Below, piece after piece: positions 20,765 to 32,169 of a stretch of 64,000 nucleotides of DNA (position 1 is its first letter; each line of letters starts with the position of its first letter). Made by a program: the position numbers and the translations under genes. Below the pieces are notes generated by a model. It searched no databases. It worked only from the letters and a program-made list of their open reading frames with translations, and was not told where the DNA came from. Where the stretch lies: NCBI RefSeq assembly GCF_943734655.1, contig NC_071354.1, forward strand, positions 7,906,001-7,970,000. The letters are read 5' to 3'. This DNA comes from Sabethes cyaneus. Taxonomy: Eukaryota > Arthropoda > Insecta > Diptera > Culicidae.

Positions 20765-22782
20765 TCTTATTTTTTTATTTATTTATTTATTATTCTTTTC
20801 TTTTCTTTTTCTTTTTTCTAAGGAGCAGGGAAAAGCCCGTTGGAGTAAACCTCTTTCAGGTTTCTTCTCCAACAGGCACAAAACCTCCTCGTCTTTCAAT
20901 ATTTTATCTATTATTTTACAAAGAACTGTTTGGTTGATTTCACTTCCAGTGAGCATTTGCTCTTTTAAGGAAGTGTTACGCAGTTTTTGTACAACATGTG
21001 GAAATTGATGACGGGTGATGTGGGCGGTGGTTTCTTATCGATGTGTTGGCGATGACGGTAGGTGGCGACGAATGGTGATGTTTGGCGACATGCAGCGGTT
21101 GGTGGCGGCATTCGTGGTGGCAGGCAGGGTGACTAGCTTTAAGAGAGGTAGTGCGGAATTTTTGTCTTGATGATGGCTCGCAGGCGACGTTTAAAAATAT
21201 GAATTGATGGGGCATTCTTGCACGAGGGAGGGAGGTTGTTAAACAGTTTGCTGTCGATGTACCAAATTTTTTTGCGGCCGAACTCGGTATTGAATCTTGG
21301 CAGGTAAAGGTGACCCATTTGTCTACTGGAGCGACTTTCGTGCATTGTACTCGGTACCGAAGAGGATTCAGCAAGGGTATTCCGCAAGTAAACCAACATT
21401 TGGAACTCTTGTAGTGCTCGGATCGGTAGCATTGAATCATCAGGATTCTGATATAGCAGCCTTGTGGGGTACATAACGGGTTTTCTGAAAACAGCTTTTA
21501 GGCATCTGTTTTGTATCACCTGGAGTTCTCGTAGTGATGACTTACAGGCAAGTCCCCAATTGGCAACCAGATATTGGAGTCGGGAGTGAATCAGCGAAAA
21601 ATATAGCGTTTTTAACGTGGTAATGGGCAGGAAGGAGGAGACCTTCCTCAAAATTCCACACAAGGACGATAACTTCCGCTTTAGTGAAACGACGTGGGCG
21701 TTCCAGTTCATCTTGCTATCTAACGTTAAACCAAGAAACGGGAAATCCTGTACTTCCTCGATAACTTCATCATTGACTACAATTGGAACTCGATCCGGGA
21801 GTCTTCGGCGGGGTGAATGAATCAGCATGTATTTGGTTTTCGTTAGATTCATCGATAGCAGGTTGGTTGCAAAAAAATCGTTGAGAAGCAAAAGATCTTG
21901 TTTAATGTGGAGCTGAATTGTAGCACAATGATTTCCTTGGTAGAAAATTTATGTATCATCGGCAAAGAGACGCAATTTTCCACGGAGCTTGGCTAGATCG
22001 TTGATAAATATTAGGAACAATATTGGCCCCAGATTGCTACCTTGGGGCACACCTGTAGGCACCGTTCCTTGCGAGCTTTTACAGTCCCCTACAGACACGA
22101 ACTGGGTTCTGTTTGTGAGGTAGCTTTTAATAAGCGATTTTGCGAACCCTCTAATTCCATAAACATCTAGTTTATCGATTAGCAATCCATGGTCTATTGT
22201 ATCAAAGGCCTTTTTCAAAGCAATAAACAGGGATCCTACTATTTTTCTATTATCCAACGAGTCGTAAATGCTCTCCACTAGGTTACAGGAGGCTGACAAT
22301 GTGCTTAAGCCTTGCCTGAATCCATACTGATGTTTATAAATGAGGCCATGATGATCGATAAAGCTCATAATCCGACTAACGATAAGCTTTTCTATTATTT
22401 TATCAAGGACAGACAAGCAGAATATTGGGCGATAGTTGCTAGGATTTTTCGTATCCCCAGATTTATGAACAGGTGTTACTCGAGCAATTTTTAAGCAGTC
22501 AGGATAAATTCCTGTTTGCACAATTTCATTAAATACGTCGGTTAGAAGAGGAGCAAATACATTAGGATGTAGTTTGACAAAACTTGCAGGAATGTTATCC
22601 GGGCCGGAAGATTTCATGAAGGAGAGGTCATTAATCAATATTGTAGTTTCATTCACGGATGCAGGCCGAAGAAAGATGGACGATTGAATGGGAGAGAGGG
22701 TACTAAATTTTCGAACATTTCTATCACTATCAATTGATGCTGTCAGTGTTGGCCCAATTCCGCAGAAAAAATCATTATTTAC
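20765..22782 (-). mobile_element. CR1/L2-group LINE, 5'-truncated, RT nearly intact
   Basis: The reverse strand encodes the RT of a non-LTR element: MKSSGPDNIPASFVKL, VTPVHKSGDTKNPSNYRPI, then QYGFRQGLSTLSASCNLVES, KKAFDTIDHGLL (first catalytic aspartate, changed context LKKAFD), VPQGSNLGPILFLIFINDL and LFADDT. A single in-frame TAA directly follows the FADDT motif, after which the same frame continues (IFYQGNHCATIQLH, then FPFLGLTLDSKMNWNAHV) to the C-terminus near 21139. The 5' part, including the endonuclease, is missing. The 3' end carries a T/C-rich (A/G-rich on the element strand) microsatellite-like tail at 20765-20820. Clade placement within CR1/L2 is tentative. Confidence 0.8.
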
Positions 22783-25700
22783 TTACTTAGGTGGCTTACC
22801 GTCCTAAGACAAAGCCTGTTGAACAAAGTTTCTTCATGTAACGCGGTTGAGGGCTACCGATCTCCAATTCCTCGGACACCTAGTACTCTCCGCCAGATCT
22901 CGCTCCACCTGGTCTAACCATCTTGCTCGCTGCGCTCCTGGTCGTCTTGTTCCTACCGGATTTGAGGCGAACACCATCTTTGCAGGGTAGTTGTCCGGCA
23001 TTCTTGCAACATGCCCTGGCCATCGTATCCGTCCAGCTTTAGCCACCTTCTAGATACTGGGTTCGCCATAGAGCTGTACGAGTTCATGGTTCATCCTCCG
23101 CTTCCATACTCCGTTCTCCCGTACGCCGCCGAAGATCGTTCTTAGCACTCGTCGTTCGAAAACTCCGAGCACTCGCAAGTCCTCCTCGAACATTGTCCAC
23201 GTTTCATGCCCGTAGACAACAACCAGTCTAACAAGCGTCTTGTACAGGGTGCACTTTGTACGGGTCTGCTCGACCGCAATTGCTTGTGAAGCCCATAGTA
23301 AGCACGACTTCCACTGATAATACGCCTCCGAATCTCACGGCTGGTATCATTGTCCGCCGTTACCAGTGAAGGTAGACAAATTCGTCGACTACCTCAAACT
23401 CATCGCCGTCGATCAATATACTATTGCCCAAGCGGTGTCGTTCGGCCTCGGTTCCACTGGCCAGCATGTACTTTGTTTTAGACGTATTTATCTTTAACCC
23501 AATCTTTTCTGCTTCGCGCTTTAGTCTGGTGTACTGTTCAGCCACCGCCACAGATGTTCTACCGATAATATCCATGTCATCGGCAAAGCAGACGAATTGA
23601 CTAGATTTGTTGAATATCGTGCCCCGCGTGTTGATATCCGCTCGGTTCATAACACCTTGTAGCGCTATGTTGAACAGCAGGCATGAAAGACCATCACCTT
23701 GACGAAGCCCTCTGTGTGATTCGAATGAACTTGACAATCCACCCGAAATCCGAACACAGCACTGCGTACCATCCATCGTAAATTTAATCAGTTTGATGAG
23801 CTTCCTGGGGAAGCTGTTCTCGTCCATGATTTTCCATAGCTCTTTCCGGTCGATGGTATCATATGCGGCTTTGAAGTCAACGAATAAATGATGCGTGGGA
23901 ACTCTGTATTCACGGCCCTTTTGGAGGATTTGCCGCAGTGTAAATATTTGATCCGTTGTAGACCGACCTTCGACGAAGCCGGCTTGATAAGTTCCCACAA
24001 ATCTATTCGCAATTGGTGATAGACGGCGGAAAATGATTTGGGACAGCACTTTATAAGCGGCATTGAGAACGGTGATCGCTCGATAGTTCGCACAGTCCAA
24101 CTTGTCGCCCTTTTTGTAGATCGAGCAGATAACCCCATCTTTCCACTCCTCCGGTAGCTGTTCCGTATCCCAAATTCTAACAATTAGTCGGTGTAGACAA
24201 ACGGCCAGCTTTTCTGGTCCCATTTTAATAAGCTCCGCTCCGATGCCATCTTTTCCAGCTGACTTGTTGTTCTTTAGCTGCATGATGGCCTCCTTAACTT
24301 CGCCTATCGTTGGGACTGGCACCTCTTCCCCGTTTGCTGCACCGTCGAAATCGCTTTCCCCGCCGCCATGGTTTTCCGCCTGGGCGCCATTCAGGTGTTC
24401 GTCGAAGTGCTGCTTCCACCTATCCGTCACCTCACGATCGTCCGTCAGAATACTGCCAGTCTTATCCCGACACATTTCGGCTCGCGGCACAAAGCCTTTG
24501 CGGGGACCGTTCAGTTTCTGGTAGAACTTCCGCGTTTCCTGAGAACGATGCAGCCGCTTCAACTCTGCATATTCCTGCTCTTCCAGGTTGCGCTTTTTCT
24601 CCCGAAAGATTTGGTTTCGCTGCATCTTCTTCTGTTTGTGTCTTTCCACGTTCTGACGTGTGGTACTGCGCATCTCGGCCGCCCGCGCAGCGTTCTCCTC
24701 ATCCATCACCCTCCTACATTCATCGTCAAGCCAATCGTTCCGCTGATTCCGGGCCACATGCCCGATGGAGCTCTCCGCTACACTGCTGATGGCTGTTTTG
24801 ATAGTGTTCCAACAGTTCTTGAAAGGGGCTTCGTCCAGCTCGTCCTCTTCCGGCAGTGCAGCTTCGAGTGAATGCGCGTAGTTTGCGGCGACGTCTGGCT
24901 GCTTCAGCCGCGCGAGATCTAACCAAGGCTGGCGTCGGTACCGAATTTTGTTCACAACGGAGAGTCTTGGGAGCATCTTAACCATCACTAGGTAGTGGTC
25001 CGAGTCAACGTTAGCGCTTCGATAGGATCTGACGTCGATAATGTCTGAGAAGTGCCGACTGTCGATCAAAACGTGGTCGATCTGTGATTCTGTCTGATTT
25101 GGTGACCTCCAGGTGTAATTGTGTGGGATTCTGTGCTGGAAGAAGGTACTACGTACGGCCATGTTCTTGGAGGCAGTAAAGTCGATAAGTCTTAGGCCCA
25201 TTTCATTGGTTCGCTGGTGTGCACTGAACCTTCCAATCACCGGTTTGTATTCCTCCTCTTGACCGACCTGAGCATTGAAATCCCCGATGACGATCTTGAT
25301 ATCATGTTTTGGGCAGCGGTCGTATTCACTCTTCAACTACGCGTAGAATTCATTCTTGTCATCATCGGTACTTCTGAGGTGCGGGCTGTGCACGTTGATG
25401 ACGATTATGTTGAAGAATCGGTCCTTGATTCTCAACCTGCACATTCGAGGATTGATTGGCCACCACCCAATCACCCGTTTCCGCATCTCGCCTATCACTA
25501 TGAAAGCTGTACCCAGCTCGTGTGTGTCGCCGCAGCTCTGGTAGATGGTATGTCCATCTCTGAACGTACGTACCGTTGAGCTCTTCCAGCACACATTTGC
25601 GGCTCTTCAATACGTCGGAGAGCACTCGAGTGCTCCCTTGGAAGTTGAGAGATCGGCAGTTCCACGTCCCGAGTTTCCAATCCATAGTCCTTTTTCGTCG

Positions 25701-25860
25701 CGTGGGTCTATTCCGATTGTTCCAGTAAGAATTTATTTGTTCTTCGTACCGTGCTTTAGTATTTTTGGTGGTGACGGCTTGCAAAGCCTGCTATTTGCAA
25801 CGTTCTGAGCTCTCAATTCCTTTCTTCAAGTGCTTTTTTCATTGGGTCTATTTCAATCGT
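22783..25860 (-). mobile_element. JAM1-like RTE-clade LINE, nearly full length
   Basis: The reverse strand encodes an apurinic endonuclease (MDWKLGTWNCRSLNFQG start near 25680; FIVIGEMRKRVIGW; IVIGDFNAQVG; SQIDHVLIDSRHFSD) joined to an RTE-type RT (NNKSAGKDGIGAELIKMGPE; EEWKDGVICSIYKKGDKLDC; QAGFVEGRSTTDQIFTLRQI; HLFVDFKAAYDTIDR; LRQGDGLSCLLFNIAL; FVCFADDMDIIGRT; DEFEVVDEFVYL). A 658-codon stretch is open from 25336 to 23360. An in-frame TAG near 25337, one frameshift in the endonuclease and one after the FVYL motif separate the rest. The C-terminal WPGHVARMPDNYPAKMVF segment follows at 22900-23040. The 3' end is the TTTACTTACTTAGG border at 22783, a typical RTE tail. It abuts the truncated 5' end of the CR1/L2-group element. 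Confidence 0.9.
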
Positions 25861-26155
25861 TACAGCTCGAATCTTCTTGGCCGCCGGTCATTGCGCTGGC
25901 AAGACCTGCGTCACCTACTTCCGGTTTCGGTGCAGGATCAATGAAGCTCGAAACCAGGCTGTCGGGAAGCTTGCCATGTAGAACTTTGCAGCCTTAATAG
26001 GAACTGAGCCAGTTAAAGACTGTACCCGAAGAAAATCCCACACTTTCATTTGTGTATAACTTTTTTACTGCATGAGTAAAAATTGATGAAATTTTGAGTA
26101 ATGCCAGTTTAGAGTGTAATGTCTACCTTTGCAAAATTTCAACATAATCTGTCAA
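25861..26155. other. Intergenic or LINE leader
   Basis: No exon recognised. The first 100 bp may be the 5' leader of the RTE element. Confidence 0.3.
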
Positions 26156-26159
26156 GTGG

Positions 26160-26520
26160 TTATCGAGATGGCTTCTAAGCAAGAAGTGCTTCGACAAGAA
26201 ATTATGGGCGCTGGCCTGGTATCCAGACCAGTTCGTCCCACGTTCCACAGGTGGGTCGCGAAACAGTAGAGAATCGATCAGGCGGCTAGCTGGCAGTGGA
26301 AGAAAAGTGAAAACGACCGACCTCGTGAAGGCAAGAAAGCTGAGGGATTATTTCAAGCACAATTTGAACCTTTCGATTCGGGACGTAGCTAAGAAGGTCA
26401 ACTTTTCCGTCTGTTTTGTCCAGCAGACAATAAAGCGGGTAGAGTACTAAGATTCCGCTAAGAGCTATTGCACAACGAGCGAGAACTAGAGCGTCAACAC
26501 GAACGTTTAATGTTTTTAGC
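26160..26520 (+). mobile_element. Tc1/mariner transposase N-terminal fragment
   Basis: The forward strand starts MASKQEVLRQEIMGAG and, in shifted frames, continues with RRLAGSGRKVKTTDLVKARK, then LRDYFKHNLNLSIRDVAKKV and QQTIKRV. This is the paired helix-turn-helix DNA-binding region with the (R)RLAGSGR linker typical of Tc1/mariner transposases. The catalytic domain is not recognised. Several indels are present. Confidence 0.65.
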
Positions 26521-26529
26521 AGCAGGCAG

Positions 26530-27340
26530 TATCATGTCATTATTTCAAGTTAAAGTTATTCAATAAAGTTATTTCGAACGTACCTATTGCCACTAAATCA
26601 GCAGCAGCAACGATAACCTGCGAATGTTGTTTGTTAAAATCTCGGATTTCATAGCCCAGCGTATTCAGAAAAAAAGAGCTTAACACAACTCTCGTATGAA
26701 AATTGCCTCCGAAGAAGGAACCGCTGACCACGCCGGCGTTTAGCGGAGTTACGCTTACTGAACAGCAAAATAATCGACTCTTTTTCTGTATTCGACAGTC
26801 TCCAAAACCAAGTATTAAATTTCAGTCTTCATTCGGGTCCAATTTTATCACCACACATTGCATCGCATCCACAGTTCTTCAAAATAGGCTTCCGATTAGC
26901 CAATCCTTCCTTCACGGCGTTTGATTTTCTCCAGCACTCGTTTCGTTAGTGCTTTCGACTTCGATGTGACTGATACTACTGGTACTGGCTACAGTTGCAC
27001 GTTAGCTTGAATCGTAGTGGGTGAACCTGGATCAATTTCCTCATCCGTGTCGTTGGAAGTACCATAAGTTTGTATTAGATCCAGGGCACCTTCTCCGGAT
27101 ATTTTGAATGTTATCTTGCAAATTTATTTCCACGTAACGACAGAGAAAAACTGACTCACTGCTACTGTTACAGGGAATACAGCTGCTGTGAGCTTTGAGC
27201 ATAGCAGCCTGGTTCTTACGCCAAATAGAAGCCTGGTTAAAAACAAATTTGGACGTCCTTCGTGCGTCCTTGTGCGTGCTCCTTGTAATAGAAACTGGAA
27301 CCATTTGACATAACTTTATTTACATGTTTATGAAGTTGAA
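26530..27340. other. Unassigned AT-rich DNA
   Basis: No exon or element ends recognised. Short open frames here have no features I can tie to a family. Confidence 0.35.
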
Positions 27341-27349
27341 GAATAACTG

Positions 27350-27900
27350 GTGCAAGTTTCTATACGTCGCGGAGCACTACATAATGAAACTCGAACGACC
27401 TTGAAAAATTTTGCACAATCACCTGTAAAACCCAGAGTGCAGTCGGGATCAAAGTTGGCTAAAGTGCCAAAGATGCCAAAATCAACAGTGTGTAATGTTC
27501 TGAAGGGTTATAAAGAGAACCTAGGTGTGGAAAGGTGGCAAAGAACTTTTAAGAAACCCGGAACTATGGACCGAGAGCTGAGGAGGAAGATATTGAGGAA
27601 CATCACCATCCGGAATATGACCAGAACTCCAATGCCAACTATCAAACCACGCGGATTATCCTCGCTCGATAAGGCTATAGGTCTTACAGTGTCAGTACAC
27701 ATCCGAATCGGAATTTGGTAGCCAACAAGCATGCTTGGCGTTTGTACGAGCAAGTTTTAATGAAATTCAATGGATGTATTTTGATGGACGACGAAACCTA
27801 CGTGAAAATTGTTTAAGCAACTACCCGATCAAAAATTTTACATTGCAAGTAGAATGCTTGAAGAAAGGGATTTTTCCATTCATTTGAAAACATGAAGTTA
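27350..27900 (+). mobile_element. Second ITmD37E-like mariner remnant
   Basis: Forward frames give KMPKSTVCNVLKGYKENLGV, GTMDRELRRKILRNI and later WRLYEQVLMKFNGCILMDDETYVK, matching the minus-strand copy at 14300-14935 in order and sequence. Just after the DDETYVK motif the frame breaks, and sequence equivalent to the ECLKKxxFPF block follows within about 70 bp, so the intervening core is deleted. It is non-functional. Confidence 0.75.
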
Positions 27901-28649
27901 ACGATATATAAGAATTGCTAATGTGCGACCAGAGTGACGACCTAGGTGAAAACCCGATTTGGCGTCCTCTTGCTTCTAAAATCAATGTTCCTTTGAAATT
28001 TATTATTTTTTAGAATTAGACTGCCATACATGATTCGTACAACTCCCTATACCCAATACCTTGCTACACTCGAGAGTGTCTTAGGGGCCATCCATAAAGT
28101 ACGTCACGCTTATAGAGGGGAGGGGGGGTTGACCTAATCGTGACGATTTGTGACGTAGGGGGGAGGGGGGATATAAAGTTATGTGACGTCACACGAAAAA
28201 AATTTCAAATGAAAAATTTATTCGGGAAATTATAATTTACCCTTCATTTTAAAGCGGGGTACGCTGCTGAAAAGTAATGGGTAAAAAGATAGGACAAGAA
28301 ATGTTCAAGAAATCGATTTCTTTAATGATTTCTTAAGCAGTACGCACCTCACAAGAAATGGAACACTGGTTCTCCGATTTGCGTTCAGATGGCGCACCTT
28401 TATATGTACGCGAGTTAAACGTCAGTTTTACTTTGGGAATATTACTCGGTTCAATTATTCCGCAAGAAAAAGTGACAAATGGGCAAGACGGATCGTCATC
28501 GGCAGCAGTCAGCAGAAGGCAAAACAAAAAAAAAGTGGCAAGTGTGCATGAAAAATACTCCAGAATGTACCAGGTACCAGCGCGAGCGCGGTGCGGTAGC
28601 CGGTAGGATTCACTATTTATATTAAAGATTAAACGGTGCACACTTCTAG

Positions 28650-29630
28650 TCCTGGATGCCGGATTGTTTTAGGCAGATACCACGTCGGATCGTGCTGAAG
28701 GCAGAACCCACCCCACCTAGTGGAGAAACTAGCTTGCAATTGCCGTTGATTCAAAAGGAATTCATGCCGGAAATAAATTGCATAATATCTTTCGTAGGTG
28801 CGTCCGCTTTAAATTGTTTAACGATTGTTCGGAAAGTGTCCTTTTGTTGCGGAATGGAAATAATACGATTTATACTATGACTAAAAACTGTGTAAACGCG
28901 ATCCGTGATCCGAGCTGGTTGGACCAGTTGGACTTTCCGCCGATTAATATATTGCGGCAGCATGTGTTCGCCACTTTGAATAAAGATCTGCTAGCAAAAA
29001 GTGCGTCAGTATCTAATTATAATGCTATTGGAGGATCGGCCGATTCCGGTTTGTTCAGCTAGCCTACCCACATCAACGTGATCCTAAATACTATGATTAG
29101 CAATCGACCGGTCAACATTCAAGAAATTATGAATCGTTATGTGAATCGTGCTGGAAGCTTTGAATTTAAACAGCGCTCCCCTTCCGCCGGGAAGTGAAGC
29201 AGCACCGGGAGGATCGCTACCAGTATACTGGTCGCCAAAATATGACCCTACAAGTGGTGATAAGGACATAATGTGCGGTTTGAGTCTTAGCCACAGAAAG
29301 GCTTAAACGAAACCTACATTTCAGATCCAAACGAACGGCGCAGATAATGCAACTTGTGTGCGAGAGTTCAGTTGTTCAACCACATCTAAAACTACTGAAT
29401 GCAAAGGATGCTTAAAGACAAACTCCATTTATGATGGCCGTTACCTGCCGCGCTTAGCAGGCAGGAAAAGTTTTTATGCTATTCTCCAATTGGGCTACTG
29501 GATATGTCAACATTTGAGACTCAATTATATTCTCGTCAGGTGGTACTCCTGATCAGTTCCCGTTGGGGACCTTATGCTATAATGAGACTCGCTCTTTGAC
29601 CTGACCAGGTTCGATAATGTTAAAAGTAGA
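28650..29630 (+). pseudogene. hyd: Fragment of hyd/UBR5 E3 ubiquitin-ligase gene
   Basis: Forward frames give pieces that line up in order with the UBR5/Hyd family: MPDCFRQIPRRIVL; a VDSKGIH piece; LLLRNGNNTIYTMTKNCVNA followed by IRDPSWLDQLDFPPIN; then RAQIMQLVCESSVVQPHLKL and LLNAKDA; QTPFMMAVTCRA; and SGGTPDQFPLGTLCYNETRS just where the UBR zinc-box normally starts. UBR5/Hyd is a very large HECT ligase of the N-degron pathway. Here only the stretch N-terminal to the UBR box survives, with stops and frame changes, so it is a pseudogene. A proline-rich piece (LPPGSEAAPGGSLPVYWSPK) fits the poorly conserved linker. Assignment is from memory of family motifs, not from an alignment program. Confidence 0.72.
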
Positions 29631-29785
29631 TTTATCAGACCTGTCATTTTGACTGGTCGTGAAATTTCAATTCAAAATTTCTTCAAAATATAACAGTTGC
29701 TTTCATAAACGATGTTTTGAGTTTTGTAGCTATAACTAGAGAATACGTTTTATAAACTTAATGTTACTTTATATAGGTATATGAG

Positions 29786-30053
29786 TACACCCAATTCTTG
29801 TTTTGCACGGACTTTTTTTGCACGGTTTCTCGAAATAACACGGTATTTCTAAAATTTCACCAACAACAGTTGTACACCTAATTCTTTTTTTACACGGATT
29901 CTAGTACGCGGATTTTTTTGCACGACTTTATTTGCACGGTTTCTCGAAATAACACGGATTTTTTTACACGGTTTCTCGAAATAACACGGTTTATTTTTGC
30001 ACGGTTTTTTTTACACGGGACGCATCCCCCGTGTGAAAAAAGAATTGGGTGTA
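29786..30053. mobile_element. 268-bp MITE with internal CACGG repeats
   Basis: Ends in inverted TACACCCAATTCTT (29786-29799 and 30040-30053). The interior repeats the motif CACGGTTTCTCGAAATAACA three times (29821, 29936 and 29968 regions) plus extra TTTTTTGCACGG blocks. A central TACACCTAATTCTTTTTTTA block (29873) copies the end, suggesting an internally duplicated or nested MITE. The target duplication is unclear (possibly TA). Confidence 0.65.
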
Positions 30054-30099
30054 ATAAATATAATTTTTGTTTTTGCCATTTATACCTATACCAGCACCA

Positions 30100-31060
30100 G
30101 TCAGAATGATTGGTGCATGTTTCTTTAAAGAAGTGTAGCCTTTCGGAAGAGCGGTGTGAATTATCCAGTGAAGCACCGTTCCTAATATCTTCGCCATTTT
30201 TGCAGACTTTCGTCGACAGTCGGTTCTTTTCGGTGGCTCTACTATTCTTCAGCTGACCGATTTCTCGCCGGATCTCTTTAAGATCGAGAGTCGACACGCT
30301 GTTATCCACTATATCGCAATTGAGATACCTATCAAAGAACTGCTTCCACCCACCAACCACCTCCCGCTCGTTTGTGGGCAGGTTTTCCTTCTCGTTCCTA
30401 CTCTTGTGAGTCTTCGGTGTGTATCCTTTACGAGATTGGTTCACCTTCTCATAGAGCTTGCACGTCTCACTAGTCTGAAGCTCTCCTTCTGGCGTTTTAC
30501 AGCCTCACTGATGGCATATCCTGCTCCACCTATTTTCGAAGCACAGAGAAAGGCGCGTAGTTCTCGGCAACTCGCGGATTGTCTAATTGTCGAATGTTAA
30601 CCGATGGCGACTTTATCGCTAAGTATATACCGTCAATAGTTTTGAGCGTACATGTATTACTACTAGGATCTGAGTCGATATCTGCACCCCGTACGTTGGT
30701 AATGTGCGAGAATAACCGGCCAGCGATGAGGATATGGTCGACTAAGTTCAATGTTCGTTGGTCTGGTGATCTCCACGTGGTTTTGTGAGTCTTTGCGGGG
30801 AAAGAAAGTGCTTCTGATCACCAGGCCTCTGGAAGCTGTTGTACCGCCGGTCGTTATCCCTATATATTGCTTCCCTGCCGATCTGGGCCATAATGTCCCC
30901 GATAACGATAATATCCCGTGGCGAGCAGCAGTCGTACATTGCTTTCAGCTGGACATAGAAGGCTTTCTTCTCGTCGTCGGGTCTACGGTCTTTTATCGCC
31001 AACGTGAGACAAGTTAGAACACCTTTTCGAGTCACCCCGAGTCACTGAATGATTGGCCAA
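30100..31060 (-). mobile_element. RTE-clade LINE fragment
   Basis: Reverse-strand frames give DIIVIGDIMAQIGREAIYRD, HQTNEH, VDHILIAGRLFSHITNVRGA, RQLDNPRVAENYAPF and, further on, GGWKQFFDRYLN and LKEIRREIGQLKNSRAT. These match the endonuclease end and the linker before RT of the JAM1-like element at 22.8-25.8 kb (FNAQVG, IDHVLIDSRHFSDI, WKQHFDEHLN, EVKEAIMQLKNNKSAGKDG) but are much more diverged. RT itself is missing. Confidence 0.75.
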
Positions 31061-32165
31061 TGTGCGTGCCATGATAATGACTGACGCTGATCTGAAAGAG
31101 GCGGTAATTCCCAATCCGAATCAAACATTCTATGACGACGACAATCAGCTGGTCTATACGTAGTCCCAAAGCGGAACCACGCTGTTGGATAAATTTTTTT
31201 AGACACAGACTACAATTTAAAATTTGGCTGTAATTGTACGATGCAGCAATGATCCATTGGAAAAATTACTGGTCACATTGATAACCATCACAACATGGAA
31301 AAAATCGTCCGGAACGAATTGTTATAAGAAGAGCAGCCGGCGCAAAATTAAAACGAAGGCGAAATAAGAAAAACAAAACCGAATGAAGAGAAGTTTGCGA
31401 TTTACTATTTACTAACCTTAACCTACTACTTACTACTACTTTACTACTTAACCTAACTAAACAGTGCTTCAATATGTAGTTATGACGGTTATGACGCATC
31501 TCTTGACTTCTAGATATTCTTCAAAAAAAATTCGAAGAGCCATTATTAGGTTTATTTATTTTATGTTGCAAGAATATATTTACTCCTCATACGCAGCCAA
31601 GGCGCCAAGGTAAACTACCTGGACTTGCATCTGAGTTTAGGTAGTCTTTTAGTATTTCGAACAAATTTTTCATAACTAGAGGTACTTTCTCTATTCGCCG
31701 GAAAGGATAAATGAAAAAAAAAATCATTAATCGTTATTATTCATCTATTGGAAACAATTATTCGTTTGATATTATGTAAATACTTTGTATTAAATCTAAA
31801 ATAAATATGCCACACGATAATGCTGATAACCGATATATATATATATATATAATTGATATAGAAAATACTTGTGCAACATTTTTAGTTTTGATTACATTCA
31901 GCAGTCTGCTTACTTAAACTTACCAAAAAAGTAAAATTATTTTCCTCGTCCTGCAATGAATTTCAATAAAACTAAATATATGTTTTTGCGCTATTTGCGA
32001 AAAGTGCTTAGTTTTCACTAATGTGACAACCACTGAATCTAGCTTGATCTGTTATACGAGACACAGAGACATCCAATATCGAATTCGCGACTAGTCTGAT
32101 TACATTATGTATCCTAATTAAGCATTAATCTATAACTTTGGTAGTGCGACAGTCTACATAGTCGA
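31061..32165. other. AT-rich filler in the inner element
   Basis: No exon recognised. Contains TTACTACTACTT-type simple sequence near 31420-31450 and an (AT)9 microsatellite at 31833-31850. Confidence 0.4.
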
Positions 32166-32169
32166 TAGT

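Noticed and set aside
29786..30053. CRISPR-like spacing of the CACGGTTTCTCGAAATAACA repeats
   Set aside because: Only three irregular copies inside a pair of inverted ends in a eukaryotic genome; a MITE explains it.
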